Assembly (NCBI RefSeq): GCF_003696315.1
Contig: NZ_RFFN01000002.1
Location: forward strand, 648,813-712,812
Length of the DNA: 64,000 nucleotides
Source: Pseudomonas songnenensis
GTDB taxonomy: Bacteria; Pseudomonadota; Gammaproteobacteria; Pseudomonadales; Pseudomonadaceae
Direction: 5' to 3'
The translations under genes were made by a program, and so were the position numbers. The notes beneath the pieces are model-generated. The model saw nothing but the letters and a program-made list of their open reading frames with translations. It ran no database searches and was not told the origin of the DNA. Positions 28,562 to 38,884 of the stretch are shown here, in pieces. Each line of letters begins with the position of its first letter. Position 1 is the stretch's first letter.

Positions 28562-29494
28562 ATGGCGTCCACCGTCCAAAGCCCGGCGGCCACTCTGCGT
28601 GCCGCCTGGATCGCGCAGGCGCAAGCCAACCCCTGGATCACCTTCGGTCTTGCGGCTACGGCAGTAGCGGTGCTGCTACTGCTGGTGGCGGGGACCGCGA
28701 ACGCCTTGCAAAGCGGCGAGTCGGCCAATGTTCGCTATGCGCTGCTGGGTGGTACTGCAGGCTTCGTGGCGACGGCGCTTGGTGCTTTTCTGGCTATCGG
28801 CCTGCGGGGTATCTCCACGCGTACCCAGGACAGCATGCTCGGTTTTGCGGCGGGGATGATGCTTGCAGCCAGTGCCTTCTCGCTGATCCTGCCGGGGATC
28901 GAGGCCGGGCGCGAGCTGTTCGGCAACGGCCCGGCTGCGGCGCTGACCGTCGTTGTGGGGCTCGGCCTCGGCGTGTTGCTGATGCTCGGTCTGGATTACT
29001 TCACCCCGCACGAGCATGAAAGCACCGGGCCGTGCGGGCCCGAGTGCGAACGGCTCAACCGCGTGTGGCTGTTCGTGCTTGCGATTGCGCTGCACAACAT
29101 TCCCGAAGGCATGGCCATCGGCGTGAGCTTTGCCAATGGCGACCTGAGCGTCGGCCTGCCGTTGACCACCGCCATCTCGATTCAGGACATTCCCGAAGGG
29201 CTGGCCGTTGCGCTGGCGTTGCGCACCACGGGTCTGTCAGCCCTGGGGTCGGTGCTGGTCGCGGCGGCATCGGGGCTGATGGAGCCGCTCGGTGCGCTGG
29301 TGGGCATCGGCATCTCCAGCGGCTTTGCAATTGCCTATCCGATCAGCCTTGGCCTGGCGGCGGGTGCCATGATCTTCGTCGTGTCCCACGAGGTGATCCC
29401 GGAAACGCACCGCAACGGGCACCAGACGCCAGCCACGCTGGGCCTGATGATGGGTTTTGCGGTGATGATGTTCCTCGATACGGCGCTTGGCTGA
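28562..29494 (+). CDS. ZIP family metal transporter
   Basis: A 310-residue inner-membrane protein with about eight helices. Helix 4 carries HNIPEGMAIGV and helix 5 DIPEGLAVALAL, the paired metal-binding motifs of GufA-type ZIP proteins, and HEVIPETHRNGHQ follows. ZIP proteins take up zinc, iron or other divalent metals. A His/Glu-containing loop (PHEHESTGPCGPECE) before helix 4 may bind metal. ATG at 28562 is used. It is divergent from the MacAB-like operon with the site-3 palindrome between them. Confidence 0.9.
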   Translation: MASTVQSPAATLRAAWIAQAQANPWITFGLAATAVAVLLLLVAGTANALQSGESANVRYALLGGTAGFVATALGAFLAIGLRGISTRTQDSMLGFAAGMMLAASAFSLILPGIEAGRELFGNGPAAALTVVVGLGLGVLLMLGLDYFTPHEHESTGPCGPECERLNRVWLFVLAIALHNIPEGMAIGVSFANGDLSVGLPLTTAISIQDIPEGLAVALALRTTGLSALGSVLVAAASGLMEPLGALVGIGISSGFAIAYPISLGLAAGAMIFVVSHEVIPETHRNGHQTPATLGLMMGFAVMMFLDTALG

Positions 29495-29508
29495 TCGGAT
29501 GGCGGCAG

Positions 29509-30249
29509 TCAGGGTTGATCCGGCTCGGTCTGCATGATCAACTCGACGCGCCGGTTGCTGGCGCGCCCGCGCTCGTCGCCGTTGTCGGCGATAGGGCGTG
29601 TATCGGCGTAGCCGGTCGCACTCAAGCGCGTCGCCTCGATACCGGCCAGCTGCAGATAGCGCACCACGCTGCTGGCGCGGCTGGCCGAAAGCTCCCAGTT
29701 GGACGGAAAGCGTTCGGTCAGGATCGGCAGGTTGTCGGTGTGGCCTTCGACGACGATGCGGTAACGATTGGCGGCGAGCGTCGGGACCAGCTGGTCGATC
29801 ACGTCCAACCCTGCATCTTCCAACTCTGCGCGACCGGAGCCGAAGAGCAGTTCGCTGCTGATACGAAAGCTGATACTGCCTTCGTTGACGATTACCTCGA
29901 TATCGTCGCCCAGCGCCATGTCTGACTTGGGGTCGCTGTCGTCAATCTCGTCAGTCTCGGTCTCGACTGGTGGCAGCGGCACGGGCGCGATCGTGGGAAT
30001 CGGCGACGCCGACATATCCAGTCCGACGCTCGGTCCGCTTGCCGCCTGCAGCGCTGTCGAATCGACGATCGCCTGTTCGTTCTGCTTGCCGTCGCCTTTG
30101 CCGGCCATCGCCAGCATGATGACCAGCATCACCAGCAGCAGCGTGAGCATGTCGAGGTAGGTGATCAGCCAGGCTTCCTGCTCCTCTTCGCGCTGCGGTT
30201 CGATATGCCATTTGGAGAAGCGGCTGCCGTGGGACGTCTGGCCATTCAC
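29509..30249 (-). CDS. motD: OmpA-domain stator protein (MotB/MotD-like)
   Basis: A 246-residue protein with one N-terminal membrane helix (TYLDMLTLLLVMLVIMLAMA, about 30-49) in which Asp33 sits at the usual ion-binding position. A flexible linker and a C-terminal OmpA peptidoglycan-binding domain (about 130-240, VEGHTDNLPI and ELSASRASSVVRYL) follow. This is the stator B layout. It overlaps its partner by four bases. Whether the pair powers the flagellum (MotCD-type) or another system is not settled by sequence; no other flagellar gene is adjacent. Confidence 0.8.
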   Translation of the reverse strand: MNGQTSHGSRFSKWHIEPQREEEQEAWLITYLDMLTLLLVMLVIMLAMAGKGDGKQNEQAIVDSTALQAASGPSVGLDMSASPIPTIAPVPLPPVETETDEIDDSDPKSDMALGDDIEVIVNEGSISFRISSELLFGSGRAELEDAGLDVIDQLVPTLAANRYRIVVEGHTDNLPILTERFPSNWELSASRASSVVRYLQLAGIEATRLSATGYADTRPIADNGDERGRASNRRVELIMQTEPDQP

Positions 30250-31061
30250 GGTCGTTCTTCCTGCGGCTTGCCAGGCGGCGCGGCGGGGATGCCATCGCGA
30301 ATCTCGTCGTCATGATGGGCGATGAAGGATTTGAGCGTTTCGCGCATGTAGGCCGGGCTGCGGCGGTTGCACATCATCGAGATGCCCTGCATTACCAGGT
30401 TCATCAATGCCACGCGCTGTTCGGTGCGCCGCTCGAGCTTCACGGCGACCGGCTTGAGAATCAGGTTGGCCAGCAGCACGCCGTAAAAGGTCGTCATCAG
30501 TGCCACGGCCAGGCTGCGGCCGATCAGGTCCATGTCGCCGCTGCCAAGCATGAACATCAGGTTGATCAGCCCGACCAGCGTGCCGATCATGCCGAAGGCC
30601 GGGGCATAGCTGGCCATCGCGCGGAACAGCTGCGCCTCGGCATTTTCCCTGGCGCGAAGGCGCGCGATGCGCCATTGCAAGACCTCCAGAATGTCCTCTT
30701 CCGGCGTGTTGTCGATCACCAGCTGCACCCCGGTGCGCAGAAACGGGTTGCTGACTTTTTCCACGGCCTTTTCGACGGCCACCAGATCGCCGCTGATCCA
30801 CAGCCGTGATATCTGCACCAGCTCGTCGAGATCCTGGCGGGTATACAGGCGTTCGTTACGCAGCACGGTCCAGAGCAGGCCGAATACCCGGGTGACTTCG
30901 CGCAGCGGATAGCTGATGAAGGTCGCCGCCAGAGTGCCCACCAGCACGATGCCGAGGCTTGGCAGGTCGATGAACAGTGCCGGCTCCTTGGCTGCGAAAA
31001 GCAGGACGACTGCCAGCAGGCCGATGCTCGCAAGGATGCCAATCAGGGTCGAGGGATTCAT
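30246..31061 (-). CDS. motC: MotA-family stator protein (MotC-like)
   Basis: A 271-residue inner-membrane protein with four helices (about 5-22, 35-52, 150-170, 182-203) and a cytosolic loop rich in charged residues between helices 2 and 3. The block SYAPAFGMIGTLVGLINL is the MotA/PomA signature. It forms the ion channel with the OmpA-domain partner encoded directly after it. It carries the long C-terminal tail seen in MotC-type proteins. Naming follows the Pseudomonas second stator pair and is by family, not proven. Confidence 0.82.
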   Translation of the reverse strand: MNPSTLIGILASIGLLAVVLLFAAKEPALFIDLPSLGIVLVGTLAATFISYPLREVTRVFGLLWTVLRNERLYTRQDLDELVQISRLWISGDLVAVEKAVEKVSNPFLRTGVQLVIDNTPEEDILEVLQWRIARLRARENAEAQLFRAMASYAPAFGMIGTLVGLINLMFMLGSGDMDLIGRSLAVALMTTFYGVLLANLILKPVAVKLERRTEQRVALMNLVMQGISMMCNRRSPAYMRETLKSFIAHHDDEIRDGIPAAPPGKPQEERP

Positions 31062-31174
31062 CGAGGCTCCGCTGCAAGGAGGGTCGTACGGGAAGCGCGC
31101 GATGATAACAGCTGACCGGAAGCGGGCGGCTGACCTGGGTCAGGGCAGGGCCAGCCGCTCAAAGCGTGGGGCGG

Positions 31175-32278
<1,104 letters not shown>

Positions 32279-32399
32279 CTAGAGGCTTTCGACGCAATGC
32301 ACAACGTGATTTGGCGCTTTTTCCAGTTACTGACCGGCGGTAAAGAGTCGCGGGTCACGGAGCAATCGGTCGCTGCAATGCGCTGCTTGTAGTCGGTGG

Positions 32400-32427
32400 T
32401 TGTAAGTTGCTGATAAGCCGGTACAAT
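32400..32427 (+). promoter_or_regulatory. Promoter of the 4.5S RNA gene
   Basis: TTGTAA (32400-32405), 16 bases and TACAAT (32422-32427) give a good sigma-70 promoter. Transcription from about 32434 would add a leader of about 25 bases before the mature 5' end, similar to the RNase P-processed leader of E. coli ffs. Confidence 0.65.
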
Positions 32428-32459
32428 GGCGCCGCTCGCCGCCAGGCGGGTTTTGTTAT

Positions 32460-32571
32460 GGTGGGCCCTGCCGGTCCCCTCGCAACGATCAGCCGTGAAC
32501 CCGGTCAGGCCCGGAAGGGAGCAGCCGCAGCGGTGACATTGTGTGCCGGGGTGTGGCTGGTAGGGTTCACC
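32460..32571 (+). ncRNA. ffs: 4.5S (signal recognition particle) RNA
   Basis: A single long hairpin of about 112 bases. The ends GGTGGGCCCTGCC (from 32460) pair with GGTAGGGTTCACC (to 32571). The conserved Ffh-binding tip is present as GGTCAGGCCCGGAAGGGAGC with the GGAA tetraloop, and the second strand has GTGTGCCGGGGTGTGGCTGG. It binds Ffh and targets nascent membrane proteins. The exact ends are estimated from the pairing. Confidence 0.92.
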
Positions 32572-32788
32572 TCCATAACGACAGTTGTTTCCCCTCTTTC
32601 TGTTTGTCTGACTTCGCTGACCTTCGCGGGCTCGGGCGTATTCGCACGTCTGGCTTTTAGCGAGCAGGCCGCAATGCTCCGTTGGAAGCCTTGCTGTGCT
32701 GCAGGCAAGCCCGTCATCTGGCGCAACCTTGTATCCTGCGCGATCTATCCATTGCACCAAGTGCCGGTTTTTTTCGAGGAGCATAGGT

Positions 32789-33943
32789 TTGTCTGTCAAA
32801 GCGAAGTGGGACATCTTCTGCGCCGTCGTGGATAACTTCGGCGACATCGGCGTTACCTGGCGGCTGGCTCGCCAGCTCGTCGCCGAGCATGGGCAGCCGG
32901 TGCGGTTATGGGTGGATGACCTGGAGACCTTTGCGCGGCTCTGTCCGGCTGCCAGTGCCCATGACCAGCAGCAGACTATTGATGGGGTAGAGGTCAGGCA
33001 CTGGTCGAAAACGTGGCCAGGCGCGGAGCCCGCCGATGTAGTGATCGAGGCGTTCGCCTGCAACCTGCCACAGGCCTATATCAATGCGATGGCAGCCAGT
33101 GGCCGGCGTGTACTCTGGTTGAATCTCGAGTACCTGAGCGCTGAAGACTGGATCATCGGTTGCCACGCGCTGCCGTCGCTGCAGGCCAACGGGCTGCAGA
33201 AGTATTTCTTCTTTCCCGGTTTCGAGGCCGATACCGGTGGTCTTATCCGCGAATCCGATCTCATGCAGCGCCGCGCCAGATTCCAGGCTGACCCCCTGCA
33301 GCAGGCCGAGTTTCTCGCCGCCCTCGGTGTCGAGAGGCAGCCCGAAGCGCGGCTGCTTTCGTTGTTCGCTTATGAAAATCCTGCCGTGGCTGGCTGGCTG
33401 GATGCGCTTGCTGGCGATACACGCCTGAACCAGTTGCTGGTGCCGGAGGGGCGTGTGCTGGGCGATGTGGCAGCCTGGCTCGGCATGCCGAGCGTACAGG
33501 CGGGGGACCACTATCAGCGTGGCAGCCTGCAGATCTCCATCGTGCCGTTCATGACCCAGGACGAATACGACCTGTTGCTATGGAGCTGCGATTTCAACGC
33601 CGTGCGGGGTGAAGAGTCCTTCATTCGCGCCCAATGGGCCGGCCGTCCTTTGGTGTGGCACATCTATCCGCAGGAAGACGACGCGCACTGGGACAAGCTC
33701 AATGCGTTCCTCGACCTGTACGTGCATGGTTTGCCGCCGGCGGCCGAACAAGCGCTGCGTGGCTTCTGGCGTGCGTGGAATGCTGGAGAGGGCGCCGGCG
33801 ACGCGTGGAGCGTTCTTCTGAGCGAGTATCCCGCGTTGCTCGGGCGCGCCGAAGGCTGGACGCATGAGCAGGTGGCCAATGGTGATCTGGCCGGCAAGCT
33901 GGTGTTCTTCTACGCGGATTGGTTGAGAGCGGTCCACGGTTAG
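32789..33943 (+). CDS. earP: EF-P arginine rhamnosyltransferase EarP
   Basis: EarP transfers rhamnose from dTDP-L-rhamnose to Arg32 of EF-P, which activates EF-P for polyproline translation in Pseudomonas. The 384-residue product opens with WDIFCAVVDNFGDIGVTWRLARQL, the family N-terminus with the catalytic Asp pair region. Later FVRxE-like donor-site residues occur near VRGEESFIRAQWAG. The start is a TTG at 32789 with AGGAG seven bases upstream; no closer ATG is in frame. It is followed by efp, its substrate, about 140 bases downstream. Confidence 0.93.
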   Translation: MSVKAKWDIFCAVVDNFGDIGVTWRLARQLVAEHGQPVRLWVDDLETFARLCPAASAHDQQQTIDGVEVRHWSKTWPGAEPADVVIEAFACNLPQAYINAMAASGRRVLWLNLEYLSAEDWIIGCHALPSLQANGLQKYFFFPGFEADTGGLIRESDLMQRRARFQADPLQQAEFLAALGVERQPEARLLSLFAYENPAVAGWLDALAGDTRLNQLLVPEGRVLGDVAAWLGMPSVQAGDHYQRGSLQISIVPFMTQDEYDLLLWSCDFNAVRGEESFIRAQWAGRPLVWHIYPQEDDAHWDKLNAFLDLYVHGLPPAAEQALRGFWRAWNAGEGAGDAWSVLLSEYPALLGRAEGWTHEQVANGDLAGKLVFFYADWLRAVHG

Positions 33944-34008
33944 TTCGTTGCTGTGCATCGCTTTGCGAAACACCGCTGACCCTGCGTCACCTCGCGCAGC
34001 AACGCGGC

Positions 34009-34038
34009 TTGCGACAGAACGGGAACAGCCCCTATGAT
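34009..34038 (+). promoter_or_regulatory. Candidate promoter of efp
   Basis: TTGCGA (34009-34014), 18 bases, TATGAT (34033-34038), then a short leader of about 40 bases to the efp ATG. Confidence 0.5.
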
Positions 34039-34081
34039 ACGCGGCCTGTTTTTTGTCTCTAATTCCCTTCGGATATTTCGT

Positions 34082-34648
34082 ATGAAAACCGCACAAGAGT
34101 TCCGTGCCGGCCAGGTGGCCATCATCAACGGCGCACCCTGGGTCATCCAGAAAGCCGAGTTCAACAAGTCCGGTCGTAACAGTGCCGTGGTCAAGATGAA
34201 GCTGAAGAACCTGCTCAACGGTTCGGCTACCGAGACCGTCTACAAGGCCGACGACAAGCTGGAGCCGGTCATCCTCGAGCGCAAGGAAGTGACCTATTCC
34301 TACTTCGCTGACCCGCTGTACGTGTTCATGGACGACGAGTTCAACCAGTACGAAATCGAAAAAGATGACCTCGAAGGCGTGATGACCTTCATCGAAGACG
34401 GCATGACCGATGTCTGCGAAGCCGTTTTCTACAACGACAAGGTGATCTCGGTTGAACTGCCGACCACCATCGTCCGTGAGATCGTCTACACCGAGCCGTC
34501 CGTACGTGGCGATACTTCGGGCAAGGTGATGAAGACTGCCCGCCTGAAGAACGGTGCCGAGCTGCAGGTTTCCGCCTTCTGCGAAATCGGCGACTCGATC
34601 GAAATCGACACCCGTACCGGCGAGTACAAGTCCCGCGTCAAGGCCTGA
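34082..34648 (+). CDS. efp: Translation elongation factor P
   Basis: EF-P relieves ribosomes stalled at polyproline stretches. The 188-residue protein has the three beta-barrel domains of the family. The loop tip reads FNKSGRNSA, and the modified residue is Arg32, the position rhamnosylated by EarP, not the lysine used with EpmA. This fits the earP gene just upstream. ATG at 34082 gives [10 protein letters not shown]; an in-frame ATG 16 codons earlier would overlap the -10 box. It ends at a strong terminator. Confidence 0.97.
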   Translation: MKTAQEFRAGQVAIINGAPWVIQKAEFNKSGRNSAVVKMKLKNLLNGSATETVYKADDKLEPVILERKEVTYSYFADPLYVFMDDEFNQYEIEKDDLEGVMTFIEDGMTDVCEAVFYNDKVISVELPTTIVREIVYTEPSVRGDTSGKVMKTARLKNGAELQVSAFCEIGDSIEIDTRTGEYKSRVKA

Positions 34649-34671
34649 TAGGTCTCGCAGACTTCTCGTAG

Positions 34672-34699
34672 AAAAGCCCGGCCTAGTGCCGGGCTTTTT
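34672..34699 (+). terminator. Terminator after efp
   Basis: AAAAGCCCGGC (34672-34682) pairs with GCCGGGCTTTTT (34688-34699) around CTAGT. Confidence 0.9.
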
Positions 34700-34752
34700 G
34701 CGTTCTGGCCCCGCGCTGCTGGCGCAGGGCCTTCGACTCCTCGCGGTATCAG

Positions 34753-36201
34753 TCAACTCGCCCAGATCAGTCCGACCAGGCCGTAGCAAAGCAGGGTCAC
34801 CAGTGCGACGCCGAACAGGTTGATCGCAAAGCCTGCCTTGATCATCGACTGGATGTGCATCTGGCCGGTACCGAAGACAATGGCGTTGGGCGGTGTTGCC
34901 ACCGGCATCATGAAGGCGCAGCTGGCGGCAATGGCCGCGGGGATCGCGAGCATCTCAGGCGACAGGCCCTGGGCCACGGCCAGCGCGCCCAGCAGCGGCA
35001 GGAAGGCGGCGGCCGTTGCGGTATTGGATGTGATCTCGGTGAGGAAGGTGATTACCAGTGCCACCAGGCCGATCATCAGGATCAGCGGCAGGGCGCCAAA
35101 TCCGCCGAGGCTCTGCGCGATCCACTCGGCGAGGCCGGAAGCGCCGATCACACCGGCCAGCGACAGGCCGCCGCCGAACAGCAGCAACACGCCCCAGGGC
35201 GCCTTGTTGGCCTGCTCCCAGTCCATCAGGAATACGCGTTGGCGCAGATCTACCGGGATGAGGAACAGCGACAGGGCGGCGGCCATGGCGATGCTGGTGT
35301 CGTTCACGCCATTGACGTGCTCGGCCAGCAGCGGTTGAAAAATCCAGGCCAGGGCGGCGAGGCTGAACACCACCGCGACCATCTTCTCGGCCTTGCTCAT
35401 CGGGCCGAGTGCAGCCATTTCCTTTTCCAGCATGGCACGGCTGTCGCCGCCCGATAGCGTGAAGCCGCCGCGGGTCAGCCACCACCAGATGAACAGCAAC
35501 ATGCCGAGGCTTACCGGCAGGCCCAGCAGCATCCACTGGCCGAAGCCGATGTGCACGTCGTAGTTCTCGCGCAGGAAAGCCGCCAGCAGTGCGTTCGGTG
35601 GCGTGCCGATCAGTGTGGCGATGCCGCCGACGCTCGCCGCATAGGCGATGCCGAGCAACAGCGCGATAGCGAAGCGCTCGCCGTCGCGCTTGTCGCTACC
35701 GGCCACCAGCAGGCTGATCACCGACAAGCCGATCGGCAGCATCATGATGCTGGTCGCCGTATTACTGACCCACATGCTGATGAACGCGGTAGCGATCATG
35801 AAGCCCGCGATCTGCCGGCTGGGCGCGCTGCCCACCGCCAGCAGCGTCGCCAGGGCGATGCGCTTGTGCAGATTCCAGCGCTGCATCGCCAGCCCAAGCA
35901 GGAAGCCTCCAAGAAACAGGAAGATGGTCGGGTTGGCGTACGGCGCCGTCGCTTTGGCCAGTGTATCGATGCCGAGTACGGGAATGAGCAGGATCGGCAG
36001 CAATGACGTGGCCGGGATCGGTATCGCCTCGGTCGACCACCACACCGCCATCAGCGCAGCCATGCCAACGGTCAGCCAGGCAGTGCGCGAAAGGTCTGCC
36101 GGCGGCTCGGTGAGAATGCACAGCAGCAGAAGCAGTGGGCCGAGAAACAGGCCGATGGAGGCGGCGATGGCGGCCCCCTTGTTCTGGGGCGAATCGGACA
36201 T
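34753..36201 (-). CDS. SLC13/DASS family sodium:anion symporter
   Basis: A 482-residue inner-membrane carrier with about 11-12 helices. The two re-entrant loop signatures WVSNTATSIMMLP and EITSNTATAAAFLP are the paired SNT motifs of the DASS family, and PVATPPNAIVFG follows the second. Substrates in the family include dicarboxylates, sulfate and tricarboxylates; sequence alone does not choose. It is a single gene, convergent with efp and followed upstream by the DAHP synthase gene on the same strand about 200 bases away. Confidence 0.92.
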   Translation of the reverse strand: MSDSPQNKGAAIAASIGLFLGPLLLLLCILTEPPADLSRTAWLTVGMAALMAVWWSTEAIPIPATSLLPILLIPVLGIDTLAKATAPYANPTIFLFLGGFLLGLAMQRWNLHKRIALATLLAVGSAPSRQIAGFMIATAFISMWVSNTATSIMMLPIGLSVISLLVAGSDKRDGERFAIALLLGIAYAASVGGIATLIGTPPNALLAAFLRENYDVHIGFGQWMLLGLPVSLGMLLFIWWWLTRGGFTLSGGDSRAMLEKEMAALGPMSKAEKMVAVVFSLAALAWIFQPLLAEHVNGVNDTSIAMAAALSLFLIPVDLRQRVFLMDWEQANKAPWGVLLLFGGGLSLAGVIGASGLAEWIAQSLGGFGALPLILMIGLVALVITFLTEITSNTATAAAFLPLLGALAVAQGLSPEMLAIPAAIAASCAFMMPVATPPNAIVFGTGQMHIQSMIKAGFAINLFGVALVTLLCYGLVGLIWAS

Positions 36202-36402
36202 GCAGCGTTTCCTCTGGGTAAGCGACTCGGCTGCGAGAGGGCGTAGGGAACCCGAGTCAAAACGTCGCAGATTCTAACAGCGATTAGTTAGCTCGCGAAT
36301 TAATCGTTTTTCTGACTATTAGCCAGCTACGCAGCGTAGCAGTCGGTCGGACAGGCATCGCCTTGCCCGACGTGGTTGGACTGTTCGCTGAAAGAGGGTG
36401 GA

Positions 36403-37752
36403 TCAGTTTGGCCGCAACTGCTTCAGCGTCTCGGCAATCATGAAGGCCATTTCCAGCGACTGATCGGCATTGAGGCGCGGATCGCAATGGGTGTGGTAGC
36501 GGTCGCAGAGGCTGGCTTCGGTGATTGGTCGGGAGCCGCCGATGCACTCGGTGACGTTCTGCCCAGTCATTTCGATATGTATGCCGCCGGGATAGCTGCC
36601 CTCGGCGCGGTGCACATCGAAGAACTGACGGACTTCAGCAAGTACCTTCTCGAAGTCCCGAGTCTTGTAGCCGCTGGAGGCTTTCATCGTGTTGCCGTGC
36701 ATCGGGTCGGAACTCCACAGCACATGGCGACCTTCGTTCTGCACTGCACGTACCAGTCGCGGCAGGCCGGCTTCGACCTTGTCGGCACCCATGCGTACGA
36801 TCAGGTTCAGGCGGCCCGGATCGTTCTGCGGATTGAGGATGTCGATGAGGCGGATCAGCTCTTCGCTGTCCATGCTCGGGCCAACCTTCACCCCGATAGG
36901 GTTGCCGACGCCGCGCAGGAACTCGACATGCGCGCCATCCAGCTGGCGGGTGCGGTCACCGATCCACAGCATGTGCGCAGAGCAGTCGTACCAGCCGCCG
37001 CTGAGGCTGTCCTGGCGGACGAAGGCCTGCTCATAGTTGAGCAGCAGCGCCTCGTGGGCGGTGAAGAAGCTGGTCTCGCGCAGCTGCGGCGCGCCATCCA
37101 GGCCACAGGCGCGCATGAATTTCAGCGTTTCGTCGATACGTGCGCCGAGCTGGTGGTACTTCTCGGCCAATAAGGAATTGGCGATGAAGTCCAGGTTCCA
37201 CTGATGCACCTGGTGCAGGTCGGCGAACCCGCCCTGGGCAAAGGCGCGCAGCAGGTTCAGGCTGGCGGTGGACTGATGGTAGGCCTGCAGCAGGCGCTCC
37301 GGGTCCGGCACGCGGCTTTTCTCATTGAAATCGATGCCGTTGACGATATCGCCACGATAAGCCGGCAGGGTCACACCCTCGATGGTTTCGTCGCCGGCCG
37401 AACGTGGCTTGGCGAACTGGCCGGCCATGCGCCCGACTTTGACCACCGGGCAGCCGGCCGCGAAGGTCATGACGATGGCCATCTGCAGCAGCACCTTGAA
37501 GGTGTCGCGAATCTTGGTGGCGGAGAATTCAGCGAAGCTCTCAGCGCAATCTCCACCCTGGAGCAGGAACGCGCGGCCCTGGGTAACCTCGGCGAACTGC
37601 CGCTTCAGCTCGCGGGCTTCGCCGGCGAACACCAGGGGCGGCAAGCCAGCCAGGGCCTGTTCAACGCGCTTGAGGTGATCGGCATCCGGGTATTCAGGCT
37701 GCTGCTGAATGGGCTTGCTTCTCCAGCTTTCGGGGCTCCAGGCGTCGGTCAT
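36403..37752 (-). CDS. Class II 3-deoxy-7-phosphoheptulonate (DAHP) synthase
   Basis: First enzyme of the shikimate pathway, joining phosphoenolpyruvate and erythrose 4-phosphate. The 449-residue protein has the plant-like class II signatures: [60 protein letters not shown] and [10 protein letters not shown], with the metal-binding Cys, His, Glu and Asp. ATG at 37752 ([14 protein letters not shown]) is the family start; an upstream in-frame start would add 86 unrelated residues. It is divergent from the spermidine-synthase-like gene. Confidence 0.96.
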   Translation of the reverse strand: MTDAWSPESWRSKPIQQQPEYPDADHLKRVEQALAGLPPLVFAGEARELKRQFAEVTQGRAFLLQGGDCAESFAEFSATKIRDTFKVLLQMAIVMTFAAGCPVVKVGRMAGQFAKPRSAGDETIEGVTLPAYRGDIVNGIDFNEKSRVPDPERLLQAYHQSTASLNLLRAFAQGGFADLHQVHQWNLDFIANSLLAEKYHQLGARIDETLKFMRACGLDGAPQLRETSFFTAHEALLLNYEQAFVRQDSLSGGWYDCSAHMLWIGDRTRQLDGAHVEFLRGVGNPIGVKVGPSMDSEELIRLIDILNPQNDPGRLNLIVRMGADKVEAGLPRLVRAVQNEGRHVLWSSDPMHGNTMKASSGYKTRDFEKVLAEVRQFFDVHRAEGSYPGGIHIEMTGQNVTECIGGSRPITEASLCDRYHTHCDPRLNADQSLEMAFMIAETLKQLRPN

Positions 37753-37885
37753 GATCGTTCCAATTGGTAAGAGTGCGGCGATTTTACCTGAACGCCCAGG
37801 GCCTCGGAGATAGCGATGGCCTATGGGGCTGCGTAAGATGCGCTTCGCCGACATGATGGCGATCGGATAGCTGCGGAGCATATCG

Positions 37886-38635
37886 ATGGACAAAGAGGAG
37901 CGCTTGCTCGCCGAAGTGCATGATGCGTTCGGGCTGATTCGTGTGCTGGAGGTGGGCGAGTACCGCTTTCTGGAGTTCGGCGCGGCCGTGGAGCAGAGCT
38001 GCGTCTTCACTGCCGATCCAGCCTGGCTGGAGTACGACTACACCCGCGCCATGCTGCTGGGTGGGCTTTGTCATCCTGAGCCGGAGACGGCACTGTTTCT
38101 CGGGCTGGGCGCCGGCAACCTGACCCAGGCTTGCCTGCAGTTCCTGCCGCTGGAGGATGTCGAGGTCATCGAGCTGCGACCGGCAGTGCCGGAGCTCGCG
38201 ATGCGCTATCTGGGCCTGCAGAACGATTCGCGCCTGTATATACGCATCGGCGACGCCACCAGGTTGCTGGATACCGCGGAAACTTCCGATCTGATCTTTG
38301 TGGACCTCTATAACGATACCGGCCCGGACGCTGCACATCTGGCCTGGTCCTTCCTCAAGCGCTGTCAGGAAAAACTCAATCCGGGTGGCTGGCTGATCAT
38401 CAATCAGTGGGGCACCGATGATGACCGCCCGCTGGGGGCCGCGCTGCTGCGTGGCCTGTACCACCGGCACTACTGGGAGTGTCCGGTGAAGGAGGGCAAC
38501 GTAGTGCTGCTGGTGCCGGCTGATCTCGACCAGCAGCTGGACGTGAGCGGTTTGCGTCAGCGTGCCGAAGCCCTCGCGCCGCGTCTCGGGTACACATTGG
38601 ACTCGCTGATCGCGGCGTTACGCCCCGCCAGCTAA
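37886..38635 (+). CDS. Spermidine-synthase-like methyltransferase-fold protein
   Basis: A 249-residue cytosolic Rossmann protein. [19 protein letters not shown] is the nucleotide-binding glycine loop, [14 protein letters not shown] the acidic second strand, and [15 protein letters not shown] resembles the polyamine synthase DAY(D)SSDPIG region without matching it. The N-terminal beta tetramerisation part of true spermidine synthases is reduced. It belongs to the spermidine/spermine synthase superfamily, but the amine substrate residues are not evident, so catalysis is unproven. GGAG precedes the ATG. It stands alone between aro and chemoreceptor genes. Confidence 0.75.
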   Translation: MDKEERLLAEVHDAFGLIRVLEVGEYRFLEFGAAVEQSCVFTADPAWLEYDYTRAMLLGGLCHPEPETALFLGLGAGNLTQACLQFLPLEDVEVIELRPAVPELAMRYLGLQNDSRLYIRIGDATRLLDTAETSDLIFVDLYNDTGPDAAHLAWSFLKRCQEKLNPGGWLIINQWGTDDDRPLGAALLRGLYHRHYWECPVKEGNVVLLVPADLDQQLDVSGLRQRAEALAPRLGYTLDSLIAALRPAS

Positions 38636-38884
38636 GCGGCGCTCCATTGCGGTGCGCGGGCATCCCTGCAATGGTTCCGGATGAGCGCTATCGGTGCGTC
38701 TGCTACAGGCGCGGCCGTCCAGAATCGGCTGCAGCGGCACGGCAGAGCGCTCCGGCGTTAGCGCTTTGGATCAGCCATCTCGCGGACTCCGGTCGGCCCG
38801 TGAGCCTTTCTGGTGCGTAAAGCTGCAGGCTGGTCTGCTAATTGCTATTGGCCAGTATGTTCTCCCCGCAGTAAGGAACGCTCA

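Noticed and set aside
33578..34789. 403-codon minus-strand frame opposite earP and efp
   Set aside because: It spans two recognised genes and their promoter and terminator in antisense; composition is that of a shadow frame.
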